A DNA stretch of 50,000 nucleotides from Prorocentrum cordatum (taxonomy: Eukaryota; Sar; Dinophyceae; Prorocentrales; Prorocentraceae): contig CAUYUJ010017658.1 in the NCBI GenBank assembly GCA_963575745.1, positions 115,001 through 165,000 on the forward strand, written 5' to 3'. Both the position numbers and the translations under genes were made by a program. The stretch's first letter is position 1; each line of letters begins with the position of its first letter. Under the pieces are notes generated by a model. The model saw only the letters and a program-made list of their open reading frames with translations. It ran no database searches and was not told the origin of the DNA. Positions 9,880 to 18,938 of this stretch are shown here, in pieces.

Positions 9880-11215
9880 GCGTTGTCCCGCTTGTCCCGC
9901 TCGGGAGCGTTAGGAACCCACATGCTTTCACGATTGTCCCGCCCTAGCGCGTTAGGTGACTAGGTGTTGCCATGCGTCCAGGCCGCCCAGGAGGAATATT
10001 TCACACGCGGTCGTCTGGGCCCCTCAAAGCGGGGAGGCACAGCGACAAAAACAAATCCACGAATCGACACCGGATGTATAATAACTGGACTCGTTCTGAT
10101 GGGGCCTCCTGGGGGCTCCTGGAACGCCTCCTGGGCCTCAACAAAAAATATGCTCGCGCTTGTCCCATCTGGGGCGGTAGGAAGCAATGTGTTTTCACGC
10201 TTGTCTAGCCCTGGGGCGTTAGGAACCTGTGTGCTTTGACGCTTGTCCCTCTCTGAGACGTGAGGAACCATTTGTTTTCACGATTCGCTTGCTCTGGTGC
10301 GCTGGGAACCATATGGGTTCACGTTTGTCCCGACTTGAAGCGTTAAGAACCCTGGTGCTTTCACGCTTGTCCCACCCTGGGCCGTCAGGAACCTACGTAT
10401 GTTCACGCTTGTCCCGCTCTGGAGCGTTAGGAACCCACGTGCTCTGAGGCATTAGTGAAGCTGGACGCGGCGACACGGGGCGCATGGCGGATGAAAGCGC
10501 AACGGAATGTGCCAAGGGCGCACTAGGGGATGTGCCCGGGGACGTGTCAGGGGACGTGGTAAGGGACGCGCCACGGAACGGGCGAGGAAAGCGCCAGGGG
10601 ACACGCCAAGGCATGCGACAGAGGACGAGCCAAGGGACGCGCCGAAGGGGGAGGGGCATGCGCCGTCCCGCTCTGGGGCGTTAAGAACCAACGTGTTTTC
10701 ACGCATGTCCCGCTCTCAGGCGTTGAGACCCATGCGTGTTTACGCCTGTCCCGCCCTCGGGCGGTAAGGAACCATTTGGTTTCACGCTTGTCCCGCCCCG
10801 GGGCGTCAAGAACCCACGCGACTTCATGCTTGTCCCGCTCGGGGGCGTTAGGAACCCACGTGCCTTCACGCTTGTCCCGCACTGGGAGGTGAGGGCGCCA
10901 TGGTTTTCACGTTGGTCCCGATCTGGGGCGCTGGGAGCCCCAATGCCTTCACGACCGTCCGGCTCTGGAACCTCAGGAACCCATGTGTTTTCACGCCTGT
11001 CCCGCTCGGGGGCGTGATGAGCCCACGTGCGTTCGCGCTTGTCCTGCCCTGGGGCGTTAGGGAACCATCTGTCTTCACGCTTGCTCCGCCCTGGGCCGTC
11101 AGGAATCCGTGTGCTCTCACGCCTATCTGCCCTGGGGCGTCAAGCACCCACGTGACCTCAAGCTCGTCTGGCTCGGGGGCGTCAGGAACCCACGTGCTTG
11201 CACGCTCTAGGGGGC
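9880..11215. repeat. 42-bp minisatellite (about 23 units)
   Basis: Unit about TTCACGCTTGTCCCGCTCTG-GGGCGTTAGGAACCCACGTGC, 41-43 bp. Because 42 is a multiple of 3, long open frames result (repeating 14-residue L-S-R-S-G-A-L-G-T-H-V-type). Interrupted at 9960-10140 by unrelated sequence and at 10450-10665 by one of a duplicated block pair (9715-9870 and 10455-10700). Confidence 0.85.
10455..10700. repeat. Duplicated block inside the minisatellite, copy 2
   Basis: Second copy of the 9715-9870 block, longer by internal expansion of short GGGGACGTGxC-type words. Confidence 0.7.
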
Positions 11216-12026
11216 AAACAAACCTACCTCGTGTTTGACCACCCTCGTTTCCAAGAGATACCAAGCAATGCCAAACAACGGCCTGTACTGGTCAGGCCGC
11301 TTGGCGAGGAAGCGCGTGGTATGACTTGGTTTTGCCTGGAAGCGAAAGCGGGGTAGGTGATTCACGCTCTGACGCTCGTCCTGCTCTGGGAGTCGGTGCT
11401 GGCGCGGGCTGGGCGTGCCGTGCCGGGACTCCCTGGGCGTTCACGCTATGGGCCTCTAGTTTCGGGTGTTTGCTTGGCGCGAGGTCGGTGTCGTGATGCC
11501 CGAGCGCCATCCCTGCTTCGTTTCCGGAGTGGGCCAGGATGGGGGCGGAGGAACGGAGAGGACAGAAGAGGAGGAGACACAGAGGGAGAGAGAGAGAGAG
11601 AGAGAAACAGAGAAAAAGAGAGCAAGAGAGAGAGAGAGTTGTTGTTCGCCACTCTTATTCCTGCACTTCCCCGTCTATCCCCTGGCCCCAGAGCGGGGGC
11701 CCTCCCTCCATTGACTAGGCTACCATGCCTTCAGCCTTCAGCCCGTCCCCCCTCCCTCCTCCCCGCTCATACCCCCTCCTCCTCTAGGTCCTAGACCTCA
11801 TCACTCCTCCACCTGGCCGCTCCCCTCTGACTTCCCTCCTCTCTCCTCCGTTCCCTTCTTCTCTCCTCCCACCCCCCCTCACCCTCGTCCTGCTCCAACT
11901 CCTCCTTTGCTCCCTTTTCATGCCCCTCTCCTCCTGGTCCTCCCCCTGCTCATTCTACCCGTCCCGTCCTGCTCCTGCTCCTCCCTTCTCCCTCCCTCCT
12001 GTTTCTGCTCATGCTCATCCTCACCA
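11216..12026. other. Intron sequence without a recognised gene
   Basis: Holds an (AG)n-rich run at about 11570-11640 and a long C/T-rich stretch at 11740-12026 ending at the copia target site. No coding feature. Confidence 0.55.
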
Positions 12027-12031
12027 CTATC
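12027..12031. repeat. Target-site duplication (left) of copia element
   Basis: CTATC, repeated at 21788-21792 directly outside the other LTR. Five base pairs is the usual copia duplication length. Confidence 0.9.
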
Positions 12032-12215
12032 TGTCAGTGCAGTTGTCTTCCTCGCGGACCGCGCGGCGGTCGAAACAACGGGTGCGTCCCAGGGCCCTAG
12101 GACTAGGGCCAAAACAGCGGCGGGCAGCGTGCATGCCACAAAACAAGACAAGCGTGTACAACATACACACATGGTGGCACGGGCGGCAGAGGGGCAGGGG
12201 AGTGCACTCTTCACA
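12032..12215 (-). repeat. 3-prime LTR of the copia element
   Basis: 184 bp, direct repeat of 21604-21787 with two differences, both C/T (in the stretches AGTTGTCTTCC and GTGCGTCCC of the plus strand). It is directly preceded on its plus-strand left side by the CTATC target duplication. Confidence 0.95.
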
Positions 12216-12544
12216 CTGGGTGAGTACAATGCTGCCCCGATGCCGCTCCCTCTGAAAGGGCAAATGCTGCACGCAATGATAATGTATATCAGCCCACAGG
12301 CCGAAACACCTCAAGCAGATGCGGCCTGAGGCTCGAAATATAAATATGAATGTCTAGATTCACCACTCCAGACTGTCAACTCAAAAGATATGCATGAGAC
12401 ACCTCAAGCAAGGTACGGCCTGAGGCTCAAATATAAATACAAGAATATGAATATCTGGATGCACTACTCCAGACGATCCACTCAAAAGATATGCATACAT
12501 CACCGTAGCCCTCACTAGGTCCACCAGCAGCTGCAATCAGGACC
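12216..12544 (-). other. Copia 3-prime untranslated region with an imperfect tandem duplication
   Basis: 329 bp between the pol stop and the 3-prime LTR. It contains two diverged copies of an approximately 90-bp unit, 12307-12395 and 12400-12496, each running from CACCTCAAGCA to AAAAGATATGCAT. The sequence next to the LTR (CATTGTACTCACCCAG in element sense) is not purine-rich, so the usual polypurine tract is not evident. Confidence 0.75.
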
Positions 12545-15500
12545 TCACGGGCTCGCAGGCCCTGGAACGGCGACCCGACGCTGGGCCTTCCGCTCCTTGG
12601 CTCGCCCACGCTGTCCGCGGCGCAGCCGCAGACGGTGTGCCTCCTCATCCTCTTGCTCAGCAGTAGGCACCATGCTGAACAGGCCGTGGCGGAGGAACTG
12701 CGATAGTACCTCGTTAGGCTGCACGGCTTTTGTCAGCACATCCGCTAGCATGTGGCTATTAGGCAGCCACTTGAACTTGATGGCCTCCTGCTCTATCAAA
12801 TCCTTGGCCACCAGCAAGTCAATGAGGGTCTGCCGAGACACCGGCATCGACCCGATCTTGGACGTGTGATCGTAGAGCGACTTCGCATCCGTCACGAGCG
12901 CCCCTGGAACCTTCAGCGCCAGCCTCCAGTCCCCTTGCAAGGGCGGCTCCCCGTACAAGATTGCCTCAATCAGCAGCCTGAGGTAAAGCTGCCGATCCAA
13001 AGCCACGGACATAGCCGCAGACTCTGCGGCCATCGTAGATCCAACAACTCGTGTAATAGTACTGCTCTGAAACTCCACTAGACAGCATACAGTTAGCTCC
13101 TTCAAAACTCGGGTGTCCGTAATCATACTCATAAACCCCATCTGGCTCTTACAGCCGGGTTCCTTCGCAAACGAAGCGTCCATAAGCGTGAGCACCTGCA
13201 AGCGCTCGATGTCCACACGGCGGATCCGGAGAGTCGCAAGACCTCTCTTGTCGTAGTCCTGAAGCCGGTCGATGATGTCATTGAGCACTCGCAGGTGCAG
13301 CAACCTCCGACCTTTCGGATCCTTCTGTGCGAGCGCCGAGACACTATGCGCGAGTTGTGGCACCACTCGTGCGACAGGCCACCGCACCTTCTGGAGCAAG
13401 CTCCGGTAGTCGTGGTGCTCCTCGGGAGTCATCTCCCGCTCCTCGTTGTCACCCCTTGCAAGGGGGTGCTTCGTCAGCTTGCCGATGTACTCGTGCATGC
13501 TGATCTCGATGTGATCGGGGTGGCGCCACCACTCCTCACCGAGATAGGCGACTGCCTCCTTGTCGTTGCCCTTCTTCCAGTGCTTGATGTTGAAACGACT
13601 GTTGATGTTCGCCTTCACCTCCTGGTACTGGGGATCGTGTGGGTCTCCAAACAGCATGCCGTCATCGACGTGCAAGGTCAACATAGCGATCAACTTGTCG
13701 TTCATTCGATAAACGAAGACAGCTCGAGCACAGCGCAGCTCCACGAAGCCGACCTCGTCCGTCAACACCTGGCGGGCTCGGAGATACCACAACCGAGGCG
13801 CCTCAGTCAGACCGCACGCCCCTTTCAGCAAGCGAAGCAACGCATAAGGCCGCACGGCTGGCCATCCAGCACCGTCGACGGCTGGAAGCCCGTCCTTAGG
13901 AGCCCTCACATACAGCTCCCGTTCCAGCTTCAGCCCGGACAGGAACGCAGTCGCTACGTCGAAACACTCGAATGTCCAATCCATCGCCATTGTGATAGAC
14001 GCACACACCAGCACAGCCAAAGGGGAAGTAGTAGGCGAATCCGTCCTGAATAGACCAAGCTGCGGATCGAGATGGCCAGGGATGATCAAGCGAGACTTCG
14101 CCTCCAGCTCCAGCCCTCGCCCCCGGTTCGTGCGAACCGAACGCATGGGCACCGAGATGATCTTGTCCTTCGGGATGCTCTTCTCCTCCTCCTCGGTGAC
14201 CAGCTCGACCGTGTTGTTGGCGATCCATTGCCGCCGCTCGGCGGCATCGGCCTCGTCGAACTTAGCCTTCTCGTGCTGGTTGAAGTGACGTGGGTCTAGC
14301 TCCTTCGCGTTCTGCTTCATCACGAGTGCGAACACGTCGTGCTCGTACCGGGCCTCCTGCAGCCATGCGTCATACACAGATGACACGTTGATCCATTCTT
14401 CGTAAGTCATCGGCTGTCGTACAAGACCCTCCGGAGTGTCCAAATAGTACACCCCTTGTGCATGAGCGTCCGGCTTGTCGTGGTAGAAAAGCGTGAGACC
14501 AACCCAGCTGTCCTCCGTGCGCTCGTTGGTACGGTTCGCGCCGTCGCCCTTGTAGGCACACTGGCCCGTAGCGGAGAGCATCACCGAGAGGCGATTGCAC
14601 TCCCGGTGGCGGTCGTGATCATAGAGTCTCCGCCGTGGCTCTCGGTGTACACGTACTCCTCGTACGACCTTCTGAACGAGCGTGGAGACACCATCCAAGG
14701 CATTCTGGTCGAACCACTCCTGAGGTCCCGAGTGCACAACGGCGTTCATGGCCACCTCGCGGAGGGCCGGCAAACCACTCGTAGGAGCAGCCTGCAGACG
14801 CGTCTTCTTGATGCAAATCGGCACGTCATCTACCAGGAACTTCCGCTTTCGCTCAAGCTCGAAATCGTCTCTGGGAATCGGCGGCACCGAGGGGCCGCCA
14901 GAGCCCGATGCTCCCGGAGAAGCCTTCGGGTACATCTCAGAGGATATCCGCCCTGGAGGGGAACGAGAACGTTCCCTCTTCGGAGGGGGAAGCTGCGGCA
15001 GCTGCTGCTGCTCAGGCGGCTCCTCCTCCTTGGCCTGTGCCTCAATGGCGTCCAGGGCCCTCAGGTCCACACGAGGCTGCCTGGACCCCTCGAGCTCCCC
15101 ATGTCGGTCACGCTCCTTCTTCAAGAACGTCTTCTTCACCTTCTGAACCTTCACCTTGGGCGTGACGTCCACGATGTCGTGGTAAGCGCGGTCATCTCGC
15201 TGCTGCGTCAGTCGCACGTCCGTCTGGATGGACTCCGCAGCTGCGGCCTCCTGGGAGGAGGCGTGCCGGAGCTGCTCACGAGCAACAAGTAGCACGTGAC
15301 CACGCCAGGATACGTAGTAACGGCTGTTGGACTCCTTCGCGATCACAGTCGCAGGGCCCCGCCATCTTTCAGGATCTTGCCGACGACGTCCCTTGAACGG
15401 ATTCGGTGCCCAGAAATACACCCTCGATCCTGGGCACAGATCACCGACGACCGTCGGCGCCTGTCGTAGCAGCGCCCTCCGCACCTTGTCCGTCGCGTCG

Positions 15501-17749
15501 CGCTCCAGCAACATCATCTTTGCTGCGGTGCGGATTTGGGACGAACGCCAAGCTATGCCCTTGGCGCCGAGGACCGACATGAGAACCTCATCGTCGTCCC
15601 TGTTAGTCACCTCCGTAAAGTTCAAGATCCGCCCGAAGACAGCCTGCTCCGGGGTCAATCCATTGCGGCTGATCGTCGAGTTCTTCGCATTGATGATGGC
15701 AGCCAGGGCCACAGTAGACATCGACTTGCCCTGGACGTGGAACTCGTGCACCACCTTGCCCCAGATAGTGCCGAGCAATCCTCCGTGGCGCTCGGCCAGG
15801 CCATGCTGCCATGCTGCATGAGCTCCCGTCGTCTTCGTATTAATGCCGAACTGCTCCATCAACGCGTTGAAGTAGCCCTCGAACTCGCCGCCCTGATCGA
15901 TCACGATGTTTTCTGGCACGCCGTAATGCTTGAACCACTCGTTCATGATCTGGCGTGCTACGTGCTTGGCCGTCCTATTCTTGAGAAGGCAGGCGCAGTG
16001 CCATCCCGTACCAGCATCCACCATGCTGAGGACCACCAGCTGCTCCTTGGCCGCGTCCCGTAGGTACTTCACGTCGATCACAACCGTCACATTGAAGCCG
16101 AATGGTCGCACATCCGCCGTCCCTTGCACCGGACGGGGCGGCGCCTCCGACTCAGCACAAGTCGGACACTGCCAATGCTTCGCGTATGCCAACGCGTTGG
16201 GTGTTGCACCGCCGAGACGCAGCATCTTGATGAACGTCGGTCGGCTGGGGTGTCCAAGACCGCGATGGGCCTTGCGCACAGCACGTCGCGTACTTCGCGG
16301 AATCTTCATCATGATGTCCTGCCGCACCACCTCTGGAAGCTCCATCTCTGACCAGGAGGCTGCAACCTCCTCCTCCTCCGCAGGGTGCTGCATGGACTCC
16401 TCCTTCACCGTCTTCTGCAGTGCCTCGCGAATCTCGGCTCGAACCTCCTGCGGTGTTTTGCCCCACTCAGGTCTCTCCGAAACGTCCCTGGGAACCTCTC
16501 CATGACCATGCTCCGCGGGCTCGGGTCCATAACTCCTGGGCTCCTCCGTGGGGTCAGGGAGTTGTGCTGCAGGAAAACTCGAGTTCTCGAACTGCCAGGC
16601 CAAATGATCCGCGGCACCGCTCATCACAGCCGTGCCGAACTCCTCTGCGCAGCTCCCGCGCACGGCCGTGCAAACCCCAGGGTTCGCCAACACTCTCGTG
16701 GTGTCCTTGAGGCAGATTGCGTCCTCGAATGCTGGGTTCGACTTCGTTGCACTCACGGGTGGCTGGCTCCAGATTGTCGATTGCGCGTGGTCCATTACCA
16801 TGGCTGCGCGTCCCCTTGCAGCTTGCCACTGCATCACCTCGTCCGTGAACGAGAGCAACATGCGGTACTCGGTCCGCTCTCGGCGTTGCCGGCGCACTCG
16901 CATAGGCCTTCGCTGGTCGACACTCTGCATCCGACTCCATGCCGTAGGAGGTGGGGACAAAGCCACGAAGTCTGGGTCAACTGCGACCAGGTACGCCCGT
17001 GCCTCGTTCCTGCCCTGGACCGTCAGGAGGTCGAACTCTGGCGCTGCGATGGGCTGGTGGGCGTCCCATCCCATGCTCGCCGCCAGGATCGTGAGTTGGC
17101 AAGCCCATGCGAAGACCTCTACGATCCTCCAGGGCCCCGGCCGCCGCCGGGTCTCCTTCTGAAAGGGCAGTGCACGTTCCTCCTGGTAGTACCTGAGGGC
17201 GTCCTGCTCCTGCTGATCAGCCCGAAGCTTCCTGTTCGCCATTTCCTCGGTCATCAGAACCTCCAGCTCCTTCAGGTTGCTCCGGACGTGCCTGCGAGCA
17301 CCTTTCGTCATGAAAACCTCGTTGTCCGCGTTCTCCATGAAAACCTCCTCGTCACTCGATGCCGTCTCCGCGGACTCTGGGTCGCTGGTGTGATAGTGGG
17401 ATGTGCTCAGCTCTGAGTCGCCCGCGTCCTGGCCGTCGTTGCTGTCAGAATCGTGCGTGTCCTCCTCCTCGACGGTCTCAGCGACGCTGCGCTCATCCTT
17501 CTCCTCATGACTCGCAGTTCCGCTGAACATCTCGTCTGCGAGCTCGTCCTGCTCCTCGGACTGTCCGACGGGGAAGGCACTCGTGACCGGTGCCGGGAAA
17601 TCCAGCAATGACACGCACGGATGCCCGGACGCAGCCGGGACCAACGGCTTGGTCACACCATTCGCCGTGAAAGTACCGCTCCTGAAGCTGATTGCTGCGT
17701 CCCCACTCTGCCATCTCATCAGGGCCGATGAGACCTGGCACCTCGGCAT
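12545..17749 (-). CDS. pol: Copia Pol: integrase, reverse transcriptase, RNase H (1734 aa)
   Basis: Polyprotein that copies and inserts the element. Approximate residue positions counted from the ATG at 17749: 45-65, end of protease; 70-200, acidic linker; 494-530, integrase zinc finger H-R-G-L-G-H...C-P-T-C; integrase core Asp in V-V-I-D-V-K (~558), Asp in V-I-D-Q-G-G-E-F (~617) and Glu in G-L-A-E-R-H-G (~652), the last two about 35 apart. Reverse transcriptase about 1170-1400, with F-D-V-A-T-A-F-L (~1263), L-L-K-G-A-C-G-L-T-E-A-P and the catalytic L-H-V-D-D-G (~1360). RNase H with M-D-A-S-F-A (~1523), A-A-E-S-A-A (~1577), V-T-D-A-K-S-L-Y (~1622) and M-L-A-D-V-L-T-K-A (~1667). No internal stop or frameshift. 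The ATG lies within the protease overlap, so translation probably depends on recoding from gag. Confidence 0.93.
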   Translation of the reverse strand: MPRCQVSSALMRWQSGDAAISFRSGTFTANGVTKPLVPAASGHPCVSLLDFPAPVTSAFPVGQSEEQDELADEMFSGTASHEEKDERSVAETVEEEDTHDSDSNDGQDAGDSELSTSHYHTSDPESAETASSDEEVFMENADNEVFMTKGARRHVRSNLKELEVLMTEEMANRKLRADQQEQDALRYYQEERALPFQKETRRRPGPWRIVEVFAWACQLTILAASMGWDAHQPIAAPEFDLLTVQGRNEARAYLVAVDPDFVALSPPPTAWSRMQSVDQRRPMRVRRQRRERTEYRMLLSFTDEVMQWQAARGRAAMVMDHAQSTIWSQPPVSATKSNPAFEDAICLKDTTRVLANPGVCTAVRGSCAEEFGTAVMSGAADHLAWQFENSSFPAAQLPDPTEEPRSYGPEPAEHGHGEVPRDVSERPEWGKTPQEVRAEIREALQKTVKEESMQHPAEEEEVAASWSEMELPEVVRQDIMMKIPRSTRRAVRKAHRGLGHPSRPTFIKMLRLGGATPNALAYAKHWQCPTCAESEAPPRPVQGTADVRPFGFNVTVVIDVKYLRDAAKEQLVVLSMVDAGTGWHCACLLKNRTAKHVARQIMNEWFKHYGVPENIVIDQGGEFEGYFNALMEQFGINTKTTGAHAAWQHGLAERHGGLLGTIWGKVVHEFHVQGKSMSTVALAAIINAKNSTISRNGLTPEQAVFGRILNFTEVTNRDDDEVLMSVLGAKGIAWRSSQIRTAAKMMLLERDATDKVRRALLRQAPTVVGDLCPGSRVYFWAPNPFKGRRRQDPERWRGPATVIAKESNSRYYVSWRGHVLLVAREQLRHASSQEAAAAESIQTDVRLTQQRDDRAYHDIVDVTPKVKVQKVKKTFLKKERDRHGELEGSRQPRVDLRALDAIEAQAKEEEPPEQQQLPQLPPPKRERSRSPPGRISSEMYPKASPGASGSGGPSVPPIPRDDFELERKRKFLVDDVPICIKKTRLQAAPTSGLPALREVAMNAVVHSGPQEWFDQNALDGVSTLVQKVVRGVRVHREPRRRLYDHDRHRECNRLSVMLSATGQCAYKGDGANRTNERTEDSWVGLTLFYHDKPDAHAQGVYYLDTPEGLVRQPMTYEEWINVSSVYDAWLQEARYEHDVFALVMKQNAKELDPRHFNQHEKAKFDEADAAERRQWIANNTVELVTEEEEKSIPKDKIISVPMRSVRTNRGRGLELEAKSRLIIPGHLDPQLGLFRTDSPTTSPLAVLVCASITMAMDWTFECFDVATAFLSGLKLERELYVRAPKDGLPAVDGAGWPAVRPYALLRLLKGACGLTEAPRLWYLRARQVLTDEVGFVELRCARAVFVYRMNDKLIAMLTLHVDDGMLFGDPHDPQYQEVKANINSRFNIKHWKKGNDKEAVAYLGEEWWRHPDHIEISMHEYIGKLTKHPLARGDNEEREMTPEEHHDYRSLLQKVRWPVARVVPQLAHSVSALAQKDPKGRRLLHLRVLNDIIDRLQDYDKRGLATLRIRRVDIERLQVLTLMDASFAKEPGCKSQMGFMSMITDTRVLKELTVCCLVEFQSSTITRVVGSTMAAESAAMSVALDRQLYLRLLIEAILYGEPPLQGDWRLALKVPGALVTDAKSLYDHTSKIGSMPVSRQTLIDLLVAKDLIEQEAIKFKWLPNSHMLADVLTKAVQPNEVLSQFLRHGLFSMVPTAEQEDEEAHRLRLRRGQRGRAKERKAQRRVAVPGPASP

Positions 17750-18935
17750 CGACCTCGGAGATCACAACCTCGCCCTGCGTGCCGTTGATGCCGACTGTGT
17801 AGCACCACGCACGCTCTGACAAGAGCGGCACGCCTGGGCAGAACTTGAAGTACTCGCGCTGATTGATGCTGTGGCACGGCACGCCCATGGCATCCAAAGT
17901 CTTCTGCAGCTCGACATGCCGCGGACGTCCACCGACAGCCCGCTTGCAGCCCGTGTCAATCATAGCCAGCCCCGCGGGCAAGACAACAAGCATGACGGAC
18001 TGCTCATCTACCACCTTGCGGGGGCACTCCTCTCGGGTGGTGACCATGTGGGCCGCAGATCCCCCTTTTGCTGCCCAAGGGTCTGCGCCCTTTGCTGCCC
18101 AGGGGTCCGCGCCCCCTTTGACGGCAACGTCCTCCCCAGTCGGAGCGGCAGACGTTAGTCCTGGCACAGCTCCGTCTGGGGTGTTCTTGGAAGGTTCCCC
18201 TTCATCCTTCTTGGGCTTCTCCAGCGTGTAATGAATCACCGACTTCAGCGAACACTTCTTGCACTTCGCGAAGATCACGGTGCCATTTGACTGCCACTTC
18301 AACTCGCCCACAGGATGAACACACTCAGCCTGCTGCTGCATAAGCTCTGGGTCGAACTTCGCCTTCGGGCCTGGAACCAGCCTCTCGCCGTCGAACTGCG
18401 AGTCGTACATGGCTCGATGCATCTGCTGCTTCTCCAGGTCGCTCTGCGTGGCACCGACACTCATGACGTAGCTCCGTCCAGAGGCGGTGACTACACGCGG
18501 GACTCCAGATGCAGCTGGAGATGCCGTCGCAGCGGCAGGGGCACCTGAGCTCGCGGCTCCTGGAGGCGCTGGAAGATGGACACGCCGTCGTATTGCCTCC
18601 ATGTTCTTCCACACGCTTCCGACTCCCTGCTGCTCAGGAGATGTAGGCAGGCTACGCCCTGGCAGAGGTGCCTGCTCACGTCGCTTCTGTAGGCCGTCGT
18701 AGATCTCGCCTGGGTTCAATCGGGCGTGCATCTCCATCTCCTGTTTCTCTATCAGCGCGAGGCGATCCAGCAACTCAGCTTTATCACGCTGCAAGACCTC
18801 TAGTCGCTTATCTTCCTCGCTCTTTCTCACTTCCTCGGAGGCTCCTGCCATGACCCAGTCCTCTTCCTTAGGGGCAGCGGCGGCCTCCCCAGTCGGGGCG
18901 GCAGACGTTAGTCCAGGCACAGCTCCGTCTGGGGA
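17505..18935 (-). CDS. Copia protease-containing ORF, same frame as gag
   Basis: The open frame starts immediately after the gag UAA and ends at TGA 17507-17505. The N-terminal half has a coiled-coil-like segment (E-V-R-K-S-E-E-D-K-R-L-E-V-L-Q), then low-complexity Ala/Pro sequence, then a C-x2-C pair (F-A-K-C-K-K-C). The aspartic protease active site is L-A-M-I-D-T-G-C-K-R-A-V-G-G about 320 residues in, followed by I-S-E-V-D-A-E-V-P-G-L-I-G-P-D-E-M. After W-G (near 17704) this frame loses resemblance to a protease, while the +1 frame gives a plausible protease end (S-G-H-P-C-V-S-L-L-D-F). No ATG precedes the conserved part, so this is not an independent gene. It would mature retroelement polyproteins. 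Confidence 0.8.
   Translation of the reverse strand, partial: SPDGAVPGLTSAAPTGEAAAAPKEEDWVMAGASEEVRKSEEDKRLEVLQRDKAELLDRLALIEKQEMEMHARLNPGEIYDGLQKRREQAPLPGRSLPTSPEQQGVGSVWKNMEAIRRRVHLPAPPGAASSGAPAAATASPAASGVPRVVTASGRSYVMSVGATQSDLEKQQMHRAMYDSQFDGERLVPGPKAKFDPELMQQQAECVHPVGELKWQSNGTVIFAKCKKCSLKSVIHYTLEKPKKDEGEPSKNTPDGAVPGLTSAAPTGEDVAVKGGADPWAAKGADPWAAKGGSAAHMVTTREECPRKVVDEQSVMLVVLPAGLAMIDTGCKRAVGGRPRHVELQKTLDAMGVPCHSINQREYFKFCPGVPLLSERAWCYTVGINGTQGEVVISEVDAEVPGLIGPDEMAEWGRSNQLQERYFHGEWCDQAVGPGCVRASVRVIAGFPGTGHECLPRRTVRGAGRARRRDVQRNCES
17701..17704 (-). other. Probable +1 frame switch (G4 run) inside protease
   Basis: On the minus strand GAG TGG GGA CGC marks where protease similarity appears to leave one frame and enter the next. 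The pol frame opens after a TGA near 17762, so the overlap of the two frames is about 17505-17761. Loss of one G from the GGGG run would join the frames. A programmed +1 shift, as in yeast Ty1, is the alternative. Confidence 0.55.
18131..18181. repeat. 51-bp direct repeat inside copia, copy 1
   Basis: Matches 18884-18934 at 49 of 51 positions. The copies are 753 bp apart, a multiple of 3, so both encode P-D-G-A-V-P-G-L-T-S-A-A-P-T-G-E in the same frame. Confidence 0.85.
18884..18934. repeat. 51-bp direct repeat inside copia, copy 2 (next to the gag stop)
   Basis: Second copy of the 18131-18181 repeat; it ends one base before the TAA that terminates gag. Confidence 0.85.
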
Positions 18936-18938
18936 TTA
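18936..18938 (-). other. In-frame UAA between gag and protease
   Basis: The gag frame reads S-K-T-K-stop and then stays open in the same frame for 1431 nt into the protease ORF. There is no frame change and no second stop nearby. It could be a programmed readthrough codon or a single inactivating mutation. Confidence 0.85.

Noticed and set aside
12216-12240. Possible longer LTR starting further inside
   Set aside because: The sequence is absent from the other LTR, and the TG...CA ends with CTATC duplications fix the border at 12215.
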